64,000 nt of DNA from an uncultured Campylobacter sp. (lineage in GTDB: Bacteria; Campylobacterota; Campylobacteria; Campylobacterales; Campylobacteraceae): positions 11,837-75,836 of the forward strand of contig NZ_CAMYFP010000007.1 in NCBI RefSeq assembly GCF_947255105.1. Direction: 5' to 3'. Below the pieces are notes generated by a model that was not told where the DNA came from, did not search any database, and saw nothing but the letters and a program-made list of their open reading frames with translations. This document shows, in pieces, positions 41,748 to 50,474 of the stretch. Every line of letters begins with the position of its first letter. Positions within the stretch are counted from its first letter, which is position 1. Made by a program: the position numbers and the translations under genes.

Positions 41748-42283
41748 ACTACTACCTCATCAAACAAAATAGCGCTGATACTTTTATCAAAAAGGGCAAA
41801 CAGACTAAGAAGTTTTGCGTCCAAACTCTCATCTTTTGCATCAAGAGCAAAACTATTTGGCGCATTTTCGCCTATTAGCCACATATAACTATCATCTTTG
41901 TTTTTGGCTATTTGAGAAAGTGCATAGTTGCCACGTCCAACATAAAAATAGACAAAGCCATTTGGAAAGGCAAGATGAAGCATATCATTTAAAAGCTCCA
42001 TTCCTATATTTGTATTGATACTATCAAGCCACGGATAGATGGATTTGAGTGAAAAAAATGGCAAAAGAGGTCTTTGACTAGATGGTCTGTTGATACTCTT
42101 TATAATATAGTCTTCAAGCCAACTTCTCTCATCATCACAAAAGACCAAAAAGGTATAACCATCTAAAAGTAGCTTCATCCTAGAGGCTAAAAGTGGCGTC
42201 CAATCCTCTTTTTTATCCTCTATCCAACTCATAGATGAGTCGCTTCTTATGGCGCCTAAGCTCCAAGTGTAGAGATCTTGCAT
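41744..42283 (-). CDS. hobA: DnaA initiator-associating factor HobA
   Basis: Binds the N-terminal domain of DnaA and promotes initiator complex formation at oriC; the factor is specific to epsilonproteobacteria (Helicobacter pylori HP1230 is the model) and is a functional counterpart of E. coli DiaA. The 179 residues include LLLDGYTFLVFCDDERSWLEDYI, LPFFSLKSIYP and AISAILFD-like SISAILFDEV, consistent with the Rossmann-like fold. It starts one base before the lysC stop end (TAATG type overlap). Confidence 0.85.
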   Translation of the reverse strand: MQDLYTWSLGAIRSDSSMSWIEDKKEDWTPLLASRMKLLLDGYTFLVFCDDERSWLEDYIIKSINRPSSQRPLLPFFSLKSIYPWLDSINTNIGMELLNDMLHLAFPNGFVYFYVGRGNYALSQIAKNKDDSYMWLIGENAPNSFALDAKDESLDAKLLSLFALFDKSISAILFDEVVV

Positions 42284-43482
42284 TATTTATCAAGTCCATA
42301 AGCTTCGTGCAAAGCTCTAACGGCAAGTTCACCATACTTTGCATCTACAATAACTGAAATTTTTATCTCACTTGTAGAGATCATCTGGATATTTATTCCA
42401 TTTTTTGCAAAGGTGCTAAATGCCTTACTTGCCACGCCACTATGAGACTTCATGCCAACTCCAACAACAGAGACCTTTACAATGTGACTATCATACTCTA
42501 CAACCATATCCTTGCAATAGTCCCTAACTGCTTCCAAAGCACTATCTAGCTCATCTTGAGGAACTGTAAAGCCAAGATTGGCTGCACCATCTACGCCTAC
42601 ATTTTGGATAATCATATCCACATTTATCTCTCTTTTTGCTAGCAAATTAAAAATCTCTGCTGCAACGCCTGGCTCATCTTTTAGTTTTCTTACAGTTACT
42701 CTTGCTTGATTTTTATCAAGTGCAATTCCGCTTATTATAGCCCCTTCCATCTTATGCTCTCCCACTATCATTGTTCCTTTATGTTCATTAAAGCTACTTC
42801 TTGTAACTACTGGTATATTTAGCTTTTTTGCAAGCTCAACAGAGCGACTTTGAAGTACCTTTGCCCCCAAATTTGCCAACTCCAACATCTCATCATAGCT
42901 TATAACATCAAGTTTTTTGGCTCTTGGCTCTATGCGAGGATCTGTTGTATAGATACCATCAACATCTGTGTAAATTTCACAAAGATCGGCTTTTAGGGCG
43001 CCAGCAAGTGCAACTGCGCTTAAGTCACTTCCACCTCTTCCCAAAGTTGTAATCTCTCCCTTTTCATCTATACCTTGAAATCCCGCCACTACTACAATCT
43101 TATTTTCGCTTAAAGCTTTTGTTATATTTGAAATATCAATTTGCTCTATCTTTGCCTTTGTATGAAAACTATCTGTTCTAAGACCTGCTTGGCTTCCACT
43201 AAATGCTATCGCACTATGTCCTTTGGCGTTTAGCGCTATTGAAAGAAGTGAACTTGTTACAAGTTCTCCAGTGCTTACTAGCATATCATACTCTCTGCCC
43301 TCTGGATGTTTGCTAAAGTGATTTGCATACTCTATAAGCCCATTGGTAACTCCACTCATTGCAGAGACTACAACTAAAACTTGGTTGTTCTCTTTTTTAG
43401 TTTTTATAACTCTTTTAGCAACCTCTTCTATACGCTCCAAACTACCAACGCTAGTGCCGCCATATTTTTGAACTATAAGCAT
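42283..43482 (-). CDS. lysC: Aspartate kinase
   Basis: First enzyme of the aspartate family: phosphorylates aspartate for lysine, threonine, methionine and diaminopimelate. 399 residues: catalytic KYGGTSVGSLERIEEVAKRV at the N-terminus, TLGRGGSDLSAVALA and TDVDGIYTTDPR, then two ACT domains (GVAAEIFNLLAKREINVDMI and HSGVASKAFSTFAKNGI). It stops one base into the hobA start and begins one base before the rppH stop. Confidence 0.97.
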   Translation of the reverse strand: MLIVQKYGGTSVGSLERIEEVAKRVIKTKKENNQVLVVVSAMSGVTNGLIEYANHFSKHPEGREYDMLVSTGELVTSSLLSIALNAKGHSAIAFSGSQAGLRTDSFHTKAKIEQIDISNITKALSENKIVVVAGFQGIDEKGEITTLGRGGSDLSAVALAGALKADLCEIYTDVDGIYTTDPRIEPRAKKLDVISYDEMLELANLGAKVLQSRSVELAKKLNIPVVTRSSFNEHKGTMIVGEHKMEGAIISGIALDKNQARVTVRKLKDEPGVAAEIFNLLAKREINVDMIIQNVGVDGAANLGFTVPQDELDSALEAVRDYCKDMVVEYDSHIVKVSVVGVGMKSHSGVASKAFSTFAKNGINIQMISTSEIKISVIVDAKYGELAVRALHEAYGLDK

Positions 43483-43946
43483 TATATAAAACCCTCTTTC
43501 TTAAAATAAGTTAAAGCAATTTGATAAATCGGTTTTTTAAAATGGTTAATATGATCTAAAACCTCTTCGATTTTTACAAATTTATAGCTATCAAACTCTA
43601 AATCTTTAGTTGGAATGGTTATTTTAGCATTTTTTTTAAGCTTTACTAAAAAATAAATTTGTTTTTGTCCGCTATAGATTCCCATCTTTTTGCCACTTGG
43701 AAAGTCATAACTAAGCCACTCTGGATATCTCGATAAAACCTCTATAGAGTTGGTCCCAATCTCCTCTTTTAGCTCTCTAAAAAGCGCCTGCTCTGGACTC
43801 TCATCGCCATCAATGCCACCTTGTGGAAATTGCCATGCATCTTTTATATCGCTTCTGTGACCTATAAATACATTGTGACTGTAAGGATAGCCCGAAGACA
43901 TAATGATGGCTGCAACATTTGGTCTATAAATTTTTTCCTCATTCAC
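43482..43946 (-). CDS. rppH: RNA pyrophosphohydrolase (Nudix)
   Basis: Removes pyrophosphate from the 5' triphosphate of mRNA, starting decay, and may hydrolyse dinucleoside polyphosphates. The Nudix box is GGIDGDESPEQALFRELKEEIG (key residues G, E, R, E, E, G), about 41-62, preceded by WQFPQ. It is 154 residues, the normal RppH size. First gene of the lysC run and divergent from hemW. Confidence 0.93.
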   Translation of the reverse strand: MNEEKIYRPNVAAIIMSSGYPYSHNVFIGHRSDIKDAWQFPQGGIDGDESPEQALFRELKEEIGTNSIEVLSRYPEWLSYDFPSGKKMGIYSGQKQIYFLVKLKKNAKITIPTKDLEFDSYKFVKIEEVLDHINHFKKPIYQIALTYFKKEGFI

Positions 43947-44016
43947 TATTAAAACCTTTGTTATTTTTATAAAATATTAGCAAAAAGATGTTTAAAATAA
44001 CTTTTTAGGAGCCAAA

Positions 44017-45072
44017 ATGACAAAACATATCTACATACACATTCCATTTTGTAAAAGCAAGTGTCCATATTGTGCCTTTGGCTCTCACATCAAAAAAGAG
44101 GCTCTTCACAAAAGCTATTTTGATGCACTTTACAAAGAGATGAAAAACTACTTTAGCGCAAACAAAGAAATGATAGAGACGCTTTTTATAGGTGGCGGAA
44201 CTCCAACTTCAGTAGATAGCTTTTACTATGAAAAACTCTTTAAAATAGTTGAGCCTTTTTTAGAAAACGAGTGTGAACTCACCATCGAATCCAACCCAAA
44301 CAGCATAAATTTGGACTATCTAAAAAAATTAAAAAGTCTAGGTATAAACAGGATAAGCTTTGGCGTGCAAAGTTTTAGAGATGAAAAGCTTAAATTTCTT
44401 GGCAGAACTCATAGCAAAGATGAGGCGATAGAGGCGATAAATTTAGCCTCTATGGCAAAGATAGAGAAGATAAATATAGATCTCATCTATGCAACAAAAC
44501 TAGATAGCAAAAAAACTCTTCTATCTGAACTCTATATTGTAGGGCAACTTCCCATCTCTAGCATAAGTGCCTACACTCTAATGTTAGAGCCAAACACCCC
44601 TTTTTTTGGCAAAAAGAGCTATCAAAAAGAGAGTGCTGGAGTTAGCCAATTTATGATTGAGTCGATAGAGAGATTGAAATTTAAACAGTATGAGATCTCA
44701 AATTTTGGTCAAGTTTGTAGGCACAATCTTGCCTATTGGGGACAGAAAAACTACTATGGATTTGGCGCTTATAGTGTTGGATTTATCGATGATAAAAGAG
44801 TATATGCCTCATCAAATTTAAAAGATTATATAGCAAATCCACTTCAAAAAGAGATAGAGAACTTAACAGTTGGCGATTTGAGATTAGAGCATATTTTTTT
44901 AGGACTTAGATCGATTTTAGGCATAAAAAAGGCAAAAATTACTAAAAAAGAGCAAGAGAGAGCAAAAATCCTTACAAAAGAGGGGCTTTTAAGAGAAGAT
45001 GAAGAGCGTTTTTACAACAATAACTTTTTGCTTAGCGATGAGATAGTGCTTTTTTTAACAAGCCAAAATTAA
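44017..45072 (+). CDS. hemW: Radical SAM protein HemW (HemN-like)
   Basis: Radical SAM family; HemW is now thought to be a heme chaperone rather than coproporphyrinogen oxidase. The N-terminal cluster motif is CKSKCPYCAFG (residues 12-22, CxxxCxxC). Further motifs are FIGGGTPTSVD and RISFGVQSFRDEKLKFLGRTH, with YEISNFGQVCRHNLAYW later. 351 residues. The ribosome-binding site AGGAGC is 7 bases before the ATG. Confidence 0.92.
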   Translation: MTKHIYIHIPFCKSKCPYCAFGSHIKKEALHKSYFDALYKEMKNYFSANKEMIETLFIGGGTPTSVDSFYYEKLFKIVEPFLENECELTIESNPNSINLDYLKKLKSLGINRISFGVQSFRDEKLKFLGRTHSKDEAIEAINLASMAKIEKINIDLIYATKLDSKKTLLSELYIVGQLPISSISAYTLMLEPNTPFFGKKSYQKESAGVSQFMIESIERLKFKQYEISNFGQVCRHNLAYWGQKNYYGFGAYSVGFIDDKRVYASSNLKDYIANPLQKEIENLTVGDLRLEHIFLGLRSILGIKKAKITKKEQERAKILTKEGLLREDEERFYNNNFLLSDEIVLFLTSQN

Positions 45073-45084
45073 AGAAATTTAGTG

Positions 45085-45090
45085 TAGAAT
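45085..45090 (+). promoter_or_regulatory. Likely -10 element upstream of tatB
   Basis: TAGAAT preceded by GTG, 30 bases before tatB. Weak support, no -35 needed in this group. Confidence 0.4.
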
Positions 45091-45119
45091 ACTCACTTAT
45101 CAATATTTTAGGAAAGTAG

Positions 45120-45518
45120 ATGTTTGGAATAAGTTTTTCTGAGATGCTTATCATTGCAGTTGTCACAATAATAGTATTAGGTCCTGACAAACTACCAAAA
45201 GCAATGTATGAGATTGCTAAATTTATAAAAGCTTTCAAAAAAACGATTGATGATGCAAGGTCTGGGATTGAGCAGGAAATGAAAATTGCAGAGCTCAAAG
45301 AAGATGCTAAAAAATACAAAGAAAAATTGGCACAAACTAATGAAAATTTACGCAAAAAACTAACTTTTGAAGAGCTTGATGAGATCAAAAAAAAGATAAA
45401 TGAGAGCAAAGAAGAGATAGAACAAAACATAACTAGCATTGCAAAAAAGAGCGATGAAGAGCCAAATTTAACTCAAGACAACAAAATAAAAGAGCAAAAA
45501 GAGGATAGCAATGTTTGA
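45120..45518 (+). CDS. tatB: Sec-independent translocase subunit TatB
   Basis: Receptor subunit of the twin-arginine translocase. One N-terminal membrane helix with the FGISFSEMLIIAVVTIIVLGP form and an amphipathic helix (DKLPKAMYEIAKFIKAFKKT), followed by a long charged coiled-coil tail. The Glu in the first helix and the LGPDKLP elbow identify TatB rather than TatA. 132 residues; overlaps tatC by 8 bases. It helps export NapA and NapG encoded later in the window. Confidence 0.9.
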   Translation: MFGISFSEMLIIAVVTIIVLGPDKLPKAMYEIAKFIKAFKKTIDDARSGIEQEMKIAELKEDAKKYKEKLAQTNENLRKKLTFEELDEIKKKINESKEEIEQNITSIAKKSDEEPNLTQDNKIKEQKEDSNV

Positions 45519-46230
45519 AGAGCTAAAACCGCACCTAGTAGAACTTAGAAAAAGACTTATAATTTGTGCTTTTGTGCTTGTGCTATTTTTTGCTATCTGC
45601 TTTGGATTTTGGGAGGAGATACTTCAGTTTATGACAGCACCACTAAAAGATGCACTTCCAAAACAGGGCAATGCTATCATCACAACTCATGTTGCAGAAG
45701 CCTTTTTTACCTCTATGAAGGTCGCTTTTTTTGCGGGATTTATCTTCTCTATGCCGGTTATTTTTTGGCAAGCGTGGCTATTTGTGGCACCCGGTCTTTA
45801 TGACAATGAGAAAAGATATGTTATGCCATTTGTCTTTAGTGCAACGGTTATGTTTTTGATAGGTGCTTCATTTTGTTACTACATAGTAATTCCAATGGCT
45901 TATCACTTTCTTTTAAATTTCGGTAGCTCACTTTTTGTTGCTATGCCAAAGATTAGCGAATATGTGGGCTTTTTTGCCAAATTTATCGTAGCTTTTGGGC
46001 TTAGTTTTGAGCTTCCAGTTGTGACATTTTTTCTAGCAAAAATCGGCTTAGTTACAGACAGGACATTGAGCGACTCTTTTGCTTATGCTGTTGTTGCTAT
46101 CTTTGTTTTTGCAGCAATTATGACGCCACCAGATATCCTTAGTCAGTTTTTATTGGCTATTCCTTTAGTTATACTTTATGGAATTTCCATACTCATAGCA
46201 AGAGCAATCAATCCGGCAGCAAAAGAATGA
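45511..46230 (+). CDS. tatC: Sec-independent translocase subunit TatC
   Basis: Multi-pass core of the Tat translocase that binds the RR signal. Six membrane helices over 239 residues with ELRKRLIICAFVLVL, the FFTSMKVAFFAGFIFSMPV loop, and FGLSFELPVV, all family-typical. Overlaps tatB by 8 bases and queA by 4. Confidence 0.95.
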   Translation: MFEELKPHLVELRKRLIICAFVLVLFFAICFGFWEEILQFMTAPLKDALPKQGNAIITTHVAEAFFTSMKVAFFAGFIFSMPVIFWQAWLFVAPGLYDNEKRYVMPFVFSATVMFLIGASFCYYIVIPMAYHFLLNFGSSLFVAMPKISEYVGFFAKFIVAFGLSFELPVVTFFLAKIGLVTDRTLSDSFAYAVVAIFVFAAIMTPPDILSQFLLAIPLVILYGISILIARAINPAAKE

Positions 46231-47249
46231 TAGATAATATAGAAGAACTTTCAAGTTACGACTACGAACTTCCAAAAGAGCTTATCGCCTCATCTCCAAT
46301 AATCCCCAAAGAAGAGGCAAAACTTCTAGTTTATGAGAGAAAAACAGCCAAAATATCTCACTATAAATTTAGAGATTTGATAGATATCTTGCCAAAATGC
46401 AGCATTGTCTTTAACGATACAAAGGTGATAAAAGCTAGGATTTATGGACAAAAACAGAGCGGCGGAAAGATTGAGCTACTTTTAAACTCCTTTTTAGATG
46501 ATGATAAATTTAGTGTCTTTATAAAGGGAAGAGTAAAAAATGGCGATATTTTAAATTTCAATGAAGGGTTAAAAGCAGTAGTTTTATCGCTCTTGGATGA
46601 TGGATTAAGGGTGGTGAAATTTAGCAAAGACAACCTTTTTTTAAATAAATTTGAGCTATTTAATTTACTTGAAAAAATTGGTCATATGCCACTTCCGCCC
46701 TACATCAAAAGGCAAGATGAAAAAGATGATGAGATATGGTATCAAAGTAGTTTTGCTAAAAATATCGGTGCAGTTGCCGCACCAACCGCCTCACTTCACT
46801 TCTCAAAAGAGCTTTTAGAAAAACTCTCACTCAAGCACAAACTCTACTACATCACGCTTCATGTAGGAGCTGGGACATTTAAGCCGGTCGAAGTTGAGAA
46901 TATAAAAGAACATAAAATGCATAGCGAGTGGTTCAATATTCCAAAAGAAAGCGCCAAGCTTCTTTCTAGCGACGAGCCAATACTTGGAGTTGGGACTACA
47001 GTTACTAGAGTTGTTGAAGAATTTGCAAGAAGCAAAAGAGAGAGTGGCGAGTGCAATCTCTTTTTAAATTTATACAACAGGCCAAAAAGACTAAACTACC
47101 TTCTTACAAATTTTCATCTACCAAAATCAACTCTTATTATGTTAGTTAGCTCATTTGTGGGGCTTCAAGAGGTAAAAGAGATCTACAGAGTTGCCATAGA
47201 AAATCGATATAGATTTTACTCTTATGGCGATGCTATGTTGGTGCTTTGA
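46227..47249 (+). CDS. queA: S-adenosylmethionine:tRNA ribosyltransferase-isomerase
   Basis: Makes epoxyqueuosine on tRNA wobble position from preQ1 using SAM. The 340 residues have YDYELPKELIASSPI at the N-terminus, SAVAAPTASLHF-like GAVAAPTASLHFS, HVGAGTFKPVEVE, and NFHLPKSTLIMLV. It overlaps tatC by 4 bases; the TGA overlaps the next ATG. Confidence 0.96.
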   Translation: MIDNIEELSSYDYELPKELIASSPIIPKEEAKLLVYERKTAKISHYKFRDLIDILPKCSIVFNDTKVIKARIYGQKQSGGKIELLLNSFLDDDKFSVFIKGRVKNGDILNFNEGLKAVVLSLLDDGLRVVKFSKDNLFLNKFELFNLLEKIGHMPLPPYIKRQDEKDDEIWYQSSFAKNIGAVAAPTASLHFSKELLEKLSLKHKLYYITLHVGAGTFKPVEVENIKEHKMHSEWFNIPKESAKLLSSDEPILGVGTTVTRVVEEFARSKRESGECNLFLNLYNRPKRLNYLLTNFHLPKSTLIMLVSSFVGLQEVKEIYRVAIENRYRFYSYGDAMLVL

Positions 47250-48301
47250 TGGATTATCTAAACTTTTATAAAGGCTTTTTACTAGCATTTATACCGCTTT
47301 TATTGCTCTTTGTCTTTTTTATGGGCTTTATCTTTAAAAAATTTCTACCAAAAGAGTTGCCGTCTCAAAGCACTCTTCAAGAGAGCGAAGAAAAAAGTGA
47401 GCCGCACAGAGAGATAAAAGAGTTAGATAGAAAATACAAGCCCTTTTTCAACATAAAAAAAGAGCTCAAATTTATAGATCAGCAGCTTTACTACTCTAGC
47501 AACAATAACAGCTTTTTTATCTATCTGCCAACTTATTTTGGTGAGTATGGAGACTTTTATAGGCGCTCTTTGGTTGAGTTTTGCTCTATTTTGTTTAACT
47601 ATATCGATAACAATATCTACAATGAAACTGTCAAAATCTCATTTTTCAAACGAGTTGTTGTTGAAGAGCGCAATATGGTAAATATCGAGATAGAGTTTAA
47701 CAGCGCCACTATGAAAAGAGAGGAGCTTTTAAATTTAAGATATTTTTTAGAGAACAAAACGTTGAGCGATGAGCTATTTTTGAAGCTACAAAAACTTGTA
47801 AATAGCCTAAATTTAACAATAACTCCACTCTTTGAAAAGGATAATCTCAAGATAAATATAAGTTTTTTAAGCTCACTTAAGGGCGAAAACAAAACATTAA
47901 AGCTATATAAATTTAAAGAGATAAGGGCGATAGTTTGCTTGCAAAATAGTATTTATAAAGATTTTTTAGAGGGAATGCTTAAATTTTTTGAAGTTGAGTT
48001 GCTGCCAAAAAATGATTGGGAAAGCACCAAAGAGCATATACTAAACCCATACTATAGCCCAGATATCATCTTTTTGGATGCCAAAACTCTAAGCAGCAGC
48101 GAGGTTGTGGACTTTTTAAATAGCTATCACAATGAAAAAGAGATTGTTTTTGTAGTAATTTGCAAAAATTCCAACGACAAAATTCCACTACTAAACATCA
48201 AATATTATGAGATAAATGGCTCAATTTTTTATGAGGATATTTTGCTACTTTTAACGACCATAAAAAAGGGCTCTAAAGACCAAAGTATCTTTGCAGTATG
48301 A
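47249..48301 (+). CDS. Membrane-anchored protein of unknown function, possible degenerate kinase/receiver
   Basis: 350 residues from the ATG at 47249 (TGATG overlap with the queA stop). One N-terminal membrane helix (residues 8-30), a short acidic linker, then a region I do not recognise (about 60-215) and a C-terminal part (about 225-340) resembling a response-regulator receiver: strands RAIVCLQN, DIIFLDAK, EIVFVVICKN, with an aspartate in the phosphoacceptor-like position but no acidic pair. The middle could be a histidine-kinase ATPase fold lacking its nucleotide boxes. Its end overlaps ruvX by 29 bases, convergent. The reading as a decayed hybrid kinase is inference. Confidence 0.6.
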   Translation: MDYLNFYKGFLLAFIPLLLLFVFFMGFIFKKFLPKELPSQSTLQESEEKSEPHREIKELDRKYKPFFNIKKELKFIDQQLYYSSNNNSFFIYLPTYFGEYGDFYRRSLVEFCSILFNYIDNNIYNETVKISFFKRVVVEERNMVNIEIEFNSATMKREELLNLRYFLENKTLSDELFLKLQKLVNSLNLTITPLFEKDNLKINISFLSSLKGENKTLKLYKFKEIRAIVCLQNSIYKDFLEGMLKFFEVELLPKNDWESTKEHILNPYYSPDIIFLDAKTLSSSEVVDFLNSYHNEKEIVFVVICKNSNDKIPLLNIKYYEINGSIFYEDILLLLTTIKKGSKDQSIFAV

Positions 48302-48653
48302 TCATAGCAGCAAGACTATCTCTTTTGCCATCTTTTTTCTTACTACTAAAAGTGGCTAAATTTTGCGCCTCAAAGGTTGAAAAACTCTCATCAACATAGA
48401 CAATATCACCATTAAAGTCTATTAAAGAGACAAAATGCTCAATACGTCGCTTCATCTCATCTTCGCTACTTCCGCCCTTTGGAATGCCAACTATGAGTTT
48501 TGTGGCGCCATTTTCTTTTAGGAGTTTTGAAAGTTTCATAGCTGCATTTTTTCTATTGTCTCTAATGATTGGATCTGCTGGGATTGCTATGGAGTTGTTA
48601 TATCCAAAAGCAACACCGATGCGCCTTAGTCCAACATCAATAGCAACTATCAA
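48273..48653 (-). CDS. ruvX: Holliday junction resolvase-like protein YqgF
   Basis: RuvX/YqgF family RNase H-fold nuclease implicated in rRNA processing. The 126 residues begin AIDVGLRRIGVAFG (catalytic Asp near residue 5), contain LIVGIPKGGSSEDEMKRRI, and end with VYVDESFSTFEAQ and DSLAAMIILQRYF, carrying the acidic residues. Overlaps dprA by 4 bases and the convergent gene by 29. Confidence 0.93.
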   Translation of the reverse strand: MIVAIDVGLRRIGVAFGYNNSIAIPADPIIRDNRKNAAMKLSKLLKENGATKLIVGIPKGGSSEDEMKRRIEHFVSLIDFNGDIVYVDESFSTFEAQNLATFSSKKKDGKRDSLAAMIILQRYFGL

Positions 48654-49411
48654 AGAACTATCACCCTATTGCCATCAATAGCAATCTTTCCCTCTAACTC
48701 ATACCAAAAAAGCTTCTCGCCAAACTTTTCATAAAGTGTGTCAAAATCGCCATTTTTCTCGATATCGGCAAGAAGTGGGTCACTTATTGACTTTTTATTA
48801 AAGCCTAGCTCTTTTATAAACTCATCAATATTGTAGATAAGCCTTGCTTTGTTGTTTGCTAAAAGATAGTTAGTGCCATCACTTTCAAACATCTTTTGAG
48901 GCAGCACATAGATGGGAATTCCAAGCTCAAGAGCATATTTTGCACTTCTCATAGAGCCACTATCAAGAGCAGCTTGGGCTACCACTAAAGCGCTAGATAG
49001 CGCTACAACTATTTTGTTTCTCTCCAAAAAATAGTATTTTCTAGCCACTTCATCTGGATCATAAGCACTTAGTGCAAGTGAGTTTTGGTAGATTTTTTCT
49101 ATCATCTGTCTGTTTGTTTGTGGATAGTAGATATTAAGCCCATTTGCAAAAACTCCGATAGTATTTGGATAGGCGCCCTCGTGAGCTACTATATCAACCC
49201 CAAGAGCTCCGCCACTTACTACAACAACTCCTGCGTTTTTGAGTTTTGAAGCCAAAGAAAAGACCAAGTTTTTGGTATAGACAGTCATCTTTCTTGAGCC
49301 AACGATAGCTATCTTTGGGCTTTTTAAAAGCTTTAAATTGCCTTTATAATAGAGCTTTTTAGGAGGATTTTTTAGCTTTTTTAACTCCTCTATCTCACTT
49401 ATAAAATTCAT
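48650..49411 (-). CDS. dprA: DNA processing protein DprA
   Basis: Binds incoming single-stranded DNA and loads RecA in natural transformation. The Rossmann-type DprA domain shows KIAIVGSRKMTVY, VVSGGALGVDIVAHEGA, and LALSAY..., with VALSSALVVAQAALDSGSM. The 253 residues have no extra N-terminal domain. It overlaps the preceding deacetylase-family gene by 17 bases. Confidence 0.94.
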   Translation of the reverse strand: MNFISEIEELKKLKNPPKKLYYKGNLKLLKSPKIAIVGSRKMTVYTKNLVFSLASKLKNAGVVVVSGGALGVDIVAHEGAYPNTIGVFANGLNIYYPQTNRQMIEKIYQNSLALSAYDPDEVARKYYFLERNKIVVALSSALVVAQAALDSGSMRSAKYALELGIPIYVLPQKMFESDGTNYLLANNKARLIYNIDEFIKELGFNKKSISDPLLADIEKNGDFDTLYEKFGEKLFWYELEGKIAIDGNRVIVL

Positions 49412-50474
49412 AAAGCTCTCCTACATAGACTAACTCTATCTCTTCAAAAAGTGGCTTGCTGTTTTTTAAAACTTCCAAAGTCAAGCTCTTTGGATGTCCG
49501 ATGGCTATGGCATAACCTCTTTTTTTGGCCAACTCTATAGCCTCTTTTACCTTTTTTTCTATGGCACTTTTTTTCATCGTATGATCTAAAAAAATATCTC
49601 TATAGATATAGGACATAGAGAGCCTTTTGGACTCACTTTTTACTGCATTTGGCATAATTGTTCTAGAGTCGATGAAGCTAAAGTTATATTTTTGTAAAGT
49701 GGCAAGTAGCTTTTGCATAGAGGCTCTATCTTTTGTAAATTTACTTCCTGTATGGTTGTTTATAAATTTGGCAGCTGGAAAGTTGGCTCTTATCTTTGCA
49801 ACTGTTTTGTCTATCTTTTCTAAAGAGTCGCCAACATTTAAAACACCCGGCTCTTGATGATTATAATCCATCGCCTCAAGTGGTAAATGTATCATATAAA
49901 ATGGCTCTTGTTTGGCTAGTTTTGGTGTGTTTGGATAGCTGTTTGTAGGTGGAAAAAACGAAAGTGTAGCCAAAATGCCACTAGCTTTAACGAGCTTAAC
50001 TTGCCTCTCATTCATCACATCATCTATGATGATTGCAAGCTTGCCTTTTTTTGGTAGTGTTGCATTTGGTTCAAAAGTTTTGTTTTTTGTCGATGTTAAA
50101 TTTAAATCTGTCGCTTCTTTTGACTCGAATGTTGCATTTTCTTCTTTTGTGGGATTGGTTGCTAGCTCTTTTTCCTTTGGCTTTTCATCTGCAACTGGCT
50201 CTATTTTTGGACTTTGATAAGTTGGCTCCTCTTTTGGCACAACAACTTTTTCTATCTTCTCTTTTTTGGCTACCTGCTCCTTGGCTAAAAACTCTTGCTT
50301 TTTAAAAGTTGGCTCTGTTTTGCTAACTAATGCAACTTTGCTCTCTTTTTTGTTGAAATGCTCAAGCGATAGATAGGTTGCGCCAGAAACCAAAAAAAGT
50401 GTTAAAAAAATAAGTGATAAATTTAAGATAAGAGGACGAGTTTTTCGCCCTCTCTTGCCTCTTTTTTTTGCCAT
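49395..50474 (-). CDS. Divergent polysaccharide deacetylase family protein
   Basis: 359 residues: an N-terminal membrane anchor (residues 14-34), a long acidic/Lys-rich linker with repeated PKxEE-like segments (about 50-140), then a divergent polysaccharide deacetylase (YibQ/DUF610) domain with KLAIIIDDVMNER, FPAAKFINNHTGSKFT and IAIGHPKSLTLEVL. Metal ligands typical for deacetylases are partly altered. In relatives a role at the cell envelope is assumed. It ends at the dprA start and begins one base after ilvC stop. Confidence 0.85.
   Translation of the reverse strand: MAKKRGKRGRKTRPLILNLSLIFLTLFLVSGATYLSLEHFNKKESKVALVSKTEPTFKKQEFLAKEQVAKKEKIEKVVVPKEEPTYQSPKIEPVADEKPKEKELATNPTKEENATFESKEATDLNLTSTKNKTFEPNATLPKKGKLAIIIDDVMNERQVKLVKASGILATLSFFPPTNSYPNTPKLAKQEPFYMIHLPLEAMDYNHQEPGVLNVGDSLEKIDKTVAKIRANFPAAKFINNHTGSKFTKDRASMQKLLATLQKYNFSFIDSRTIMPNAVKSESKRLSMSYIYRDIFLDHTMKKSAIEKKVKEAIELAKKRGYAIAIGHPKSLTLEVLKNSKPLFEEIELVYVGELYEFYK

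Noticed and set aside
47617..47892. Minus-strand 91-residue frame inside the unknown membrane gene
   Set aside because: It is a Ser/Phe-rich shadow of the plus-strand gene without a start site.
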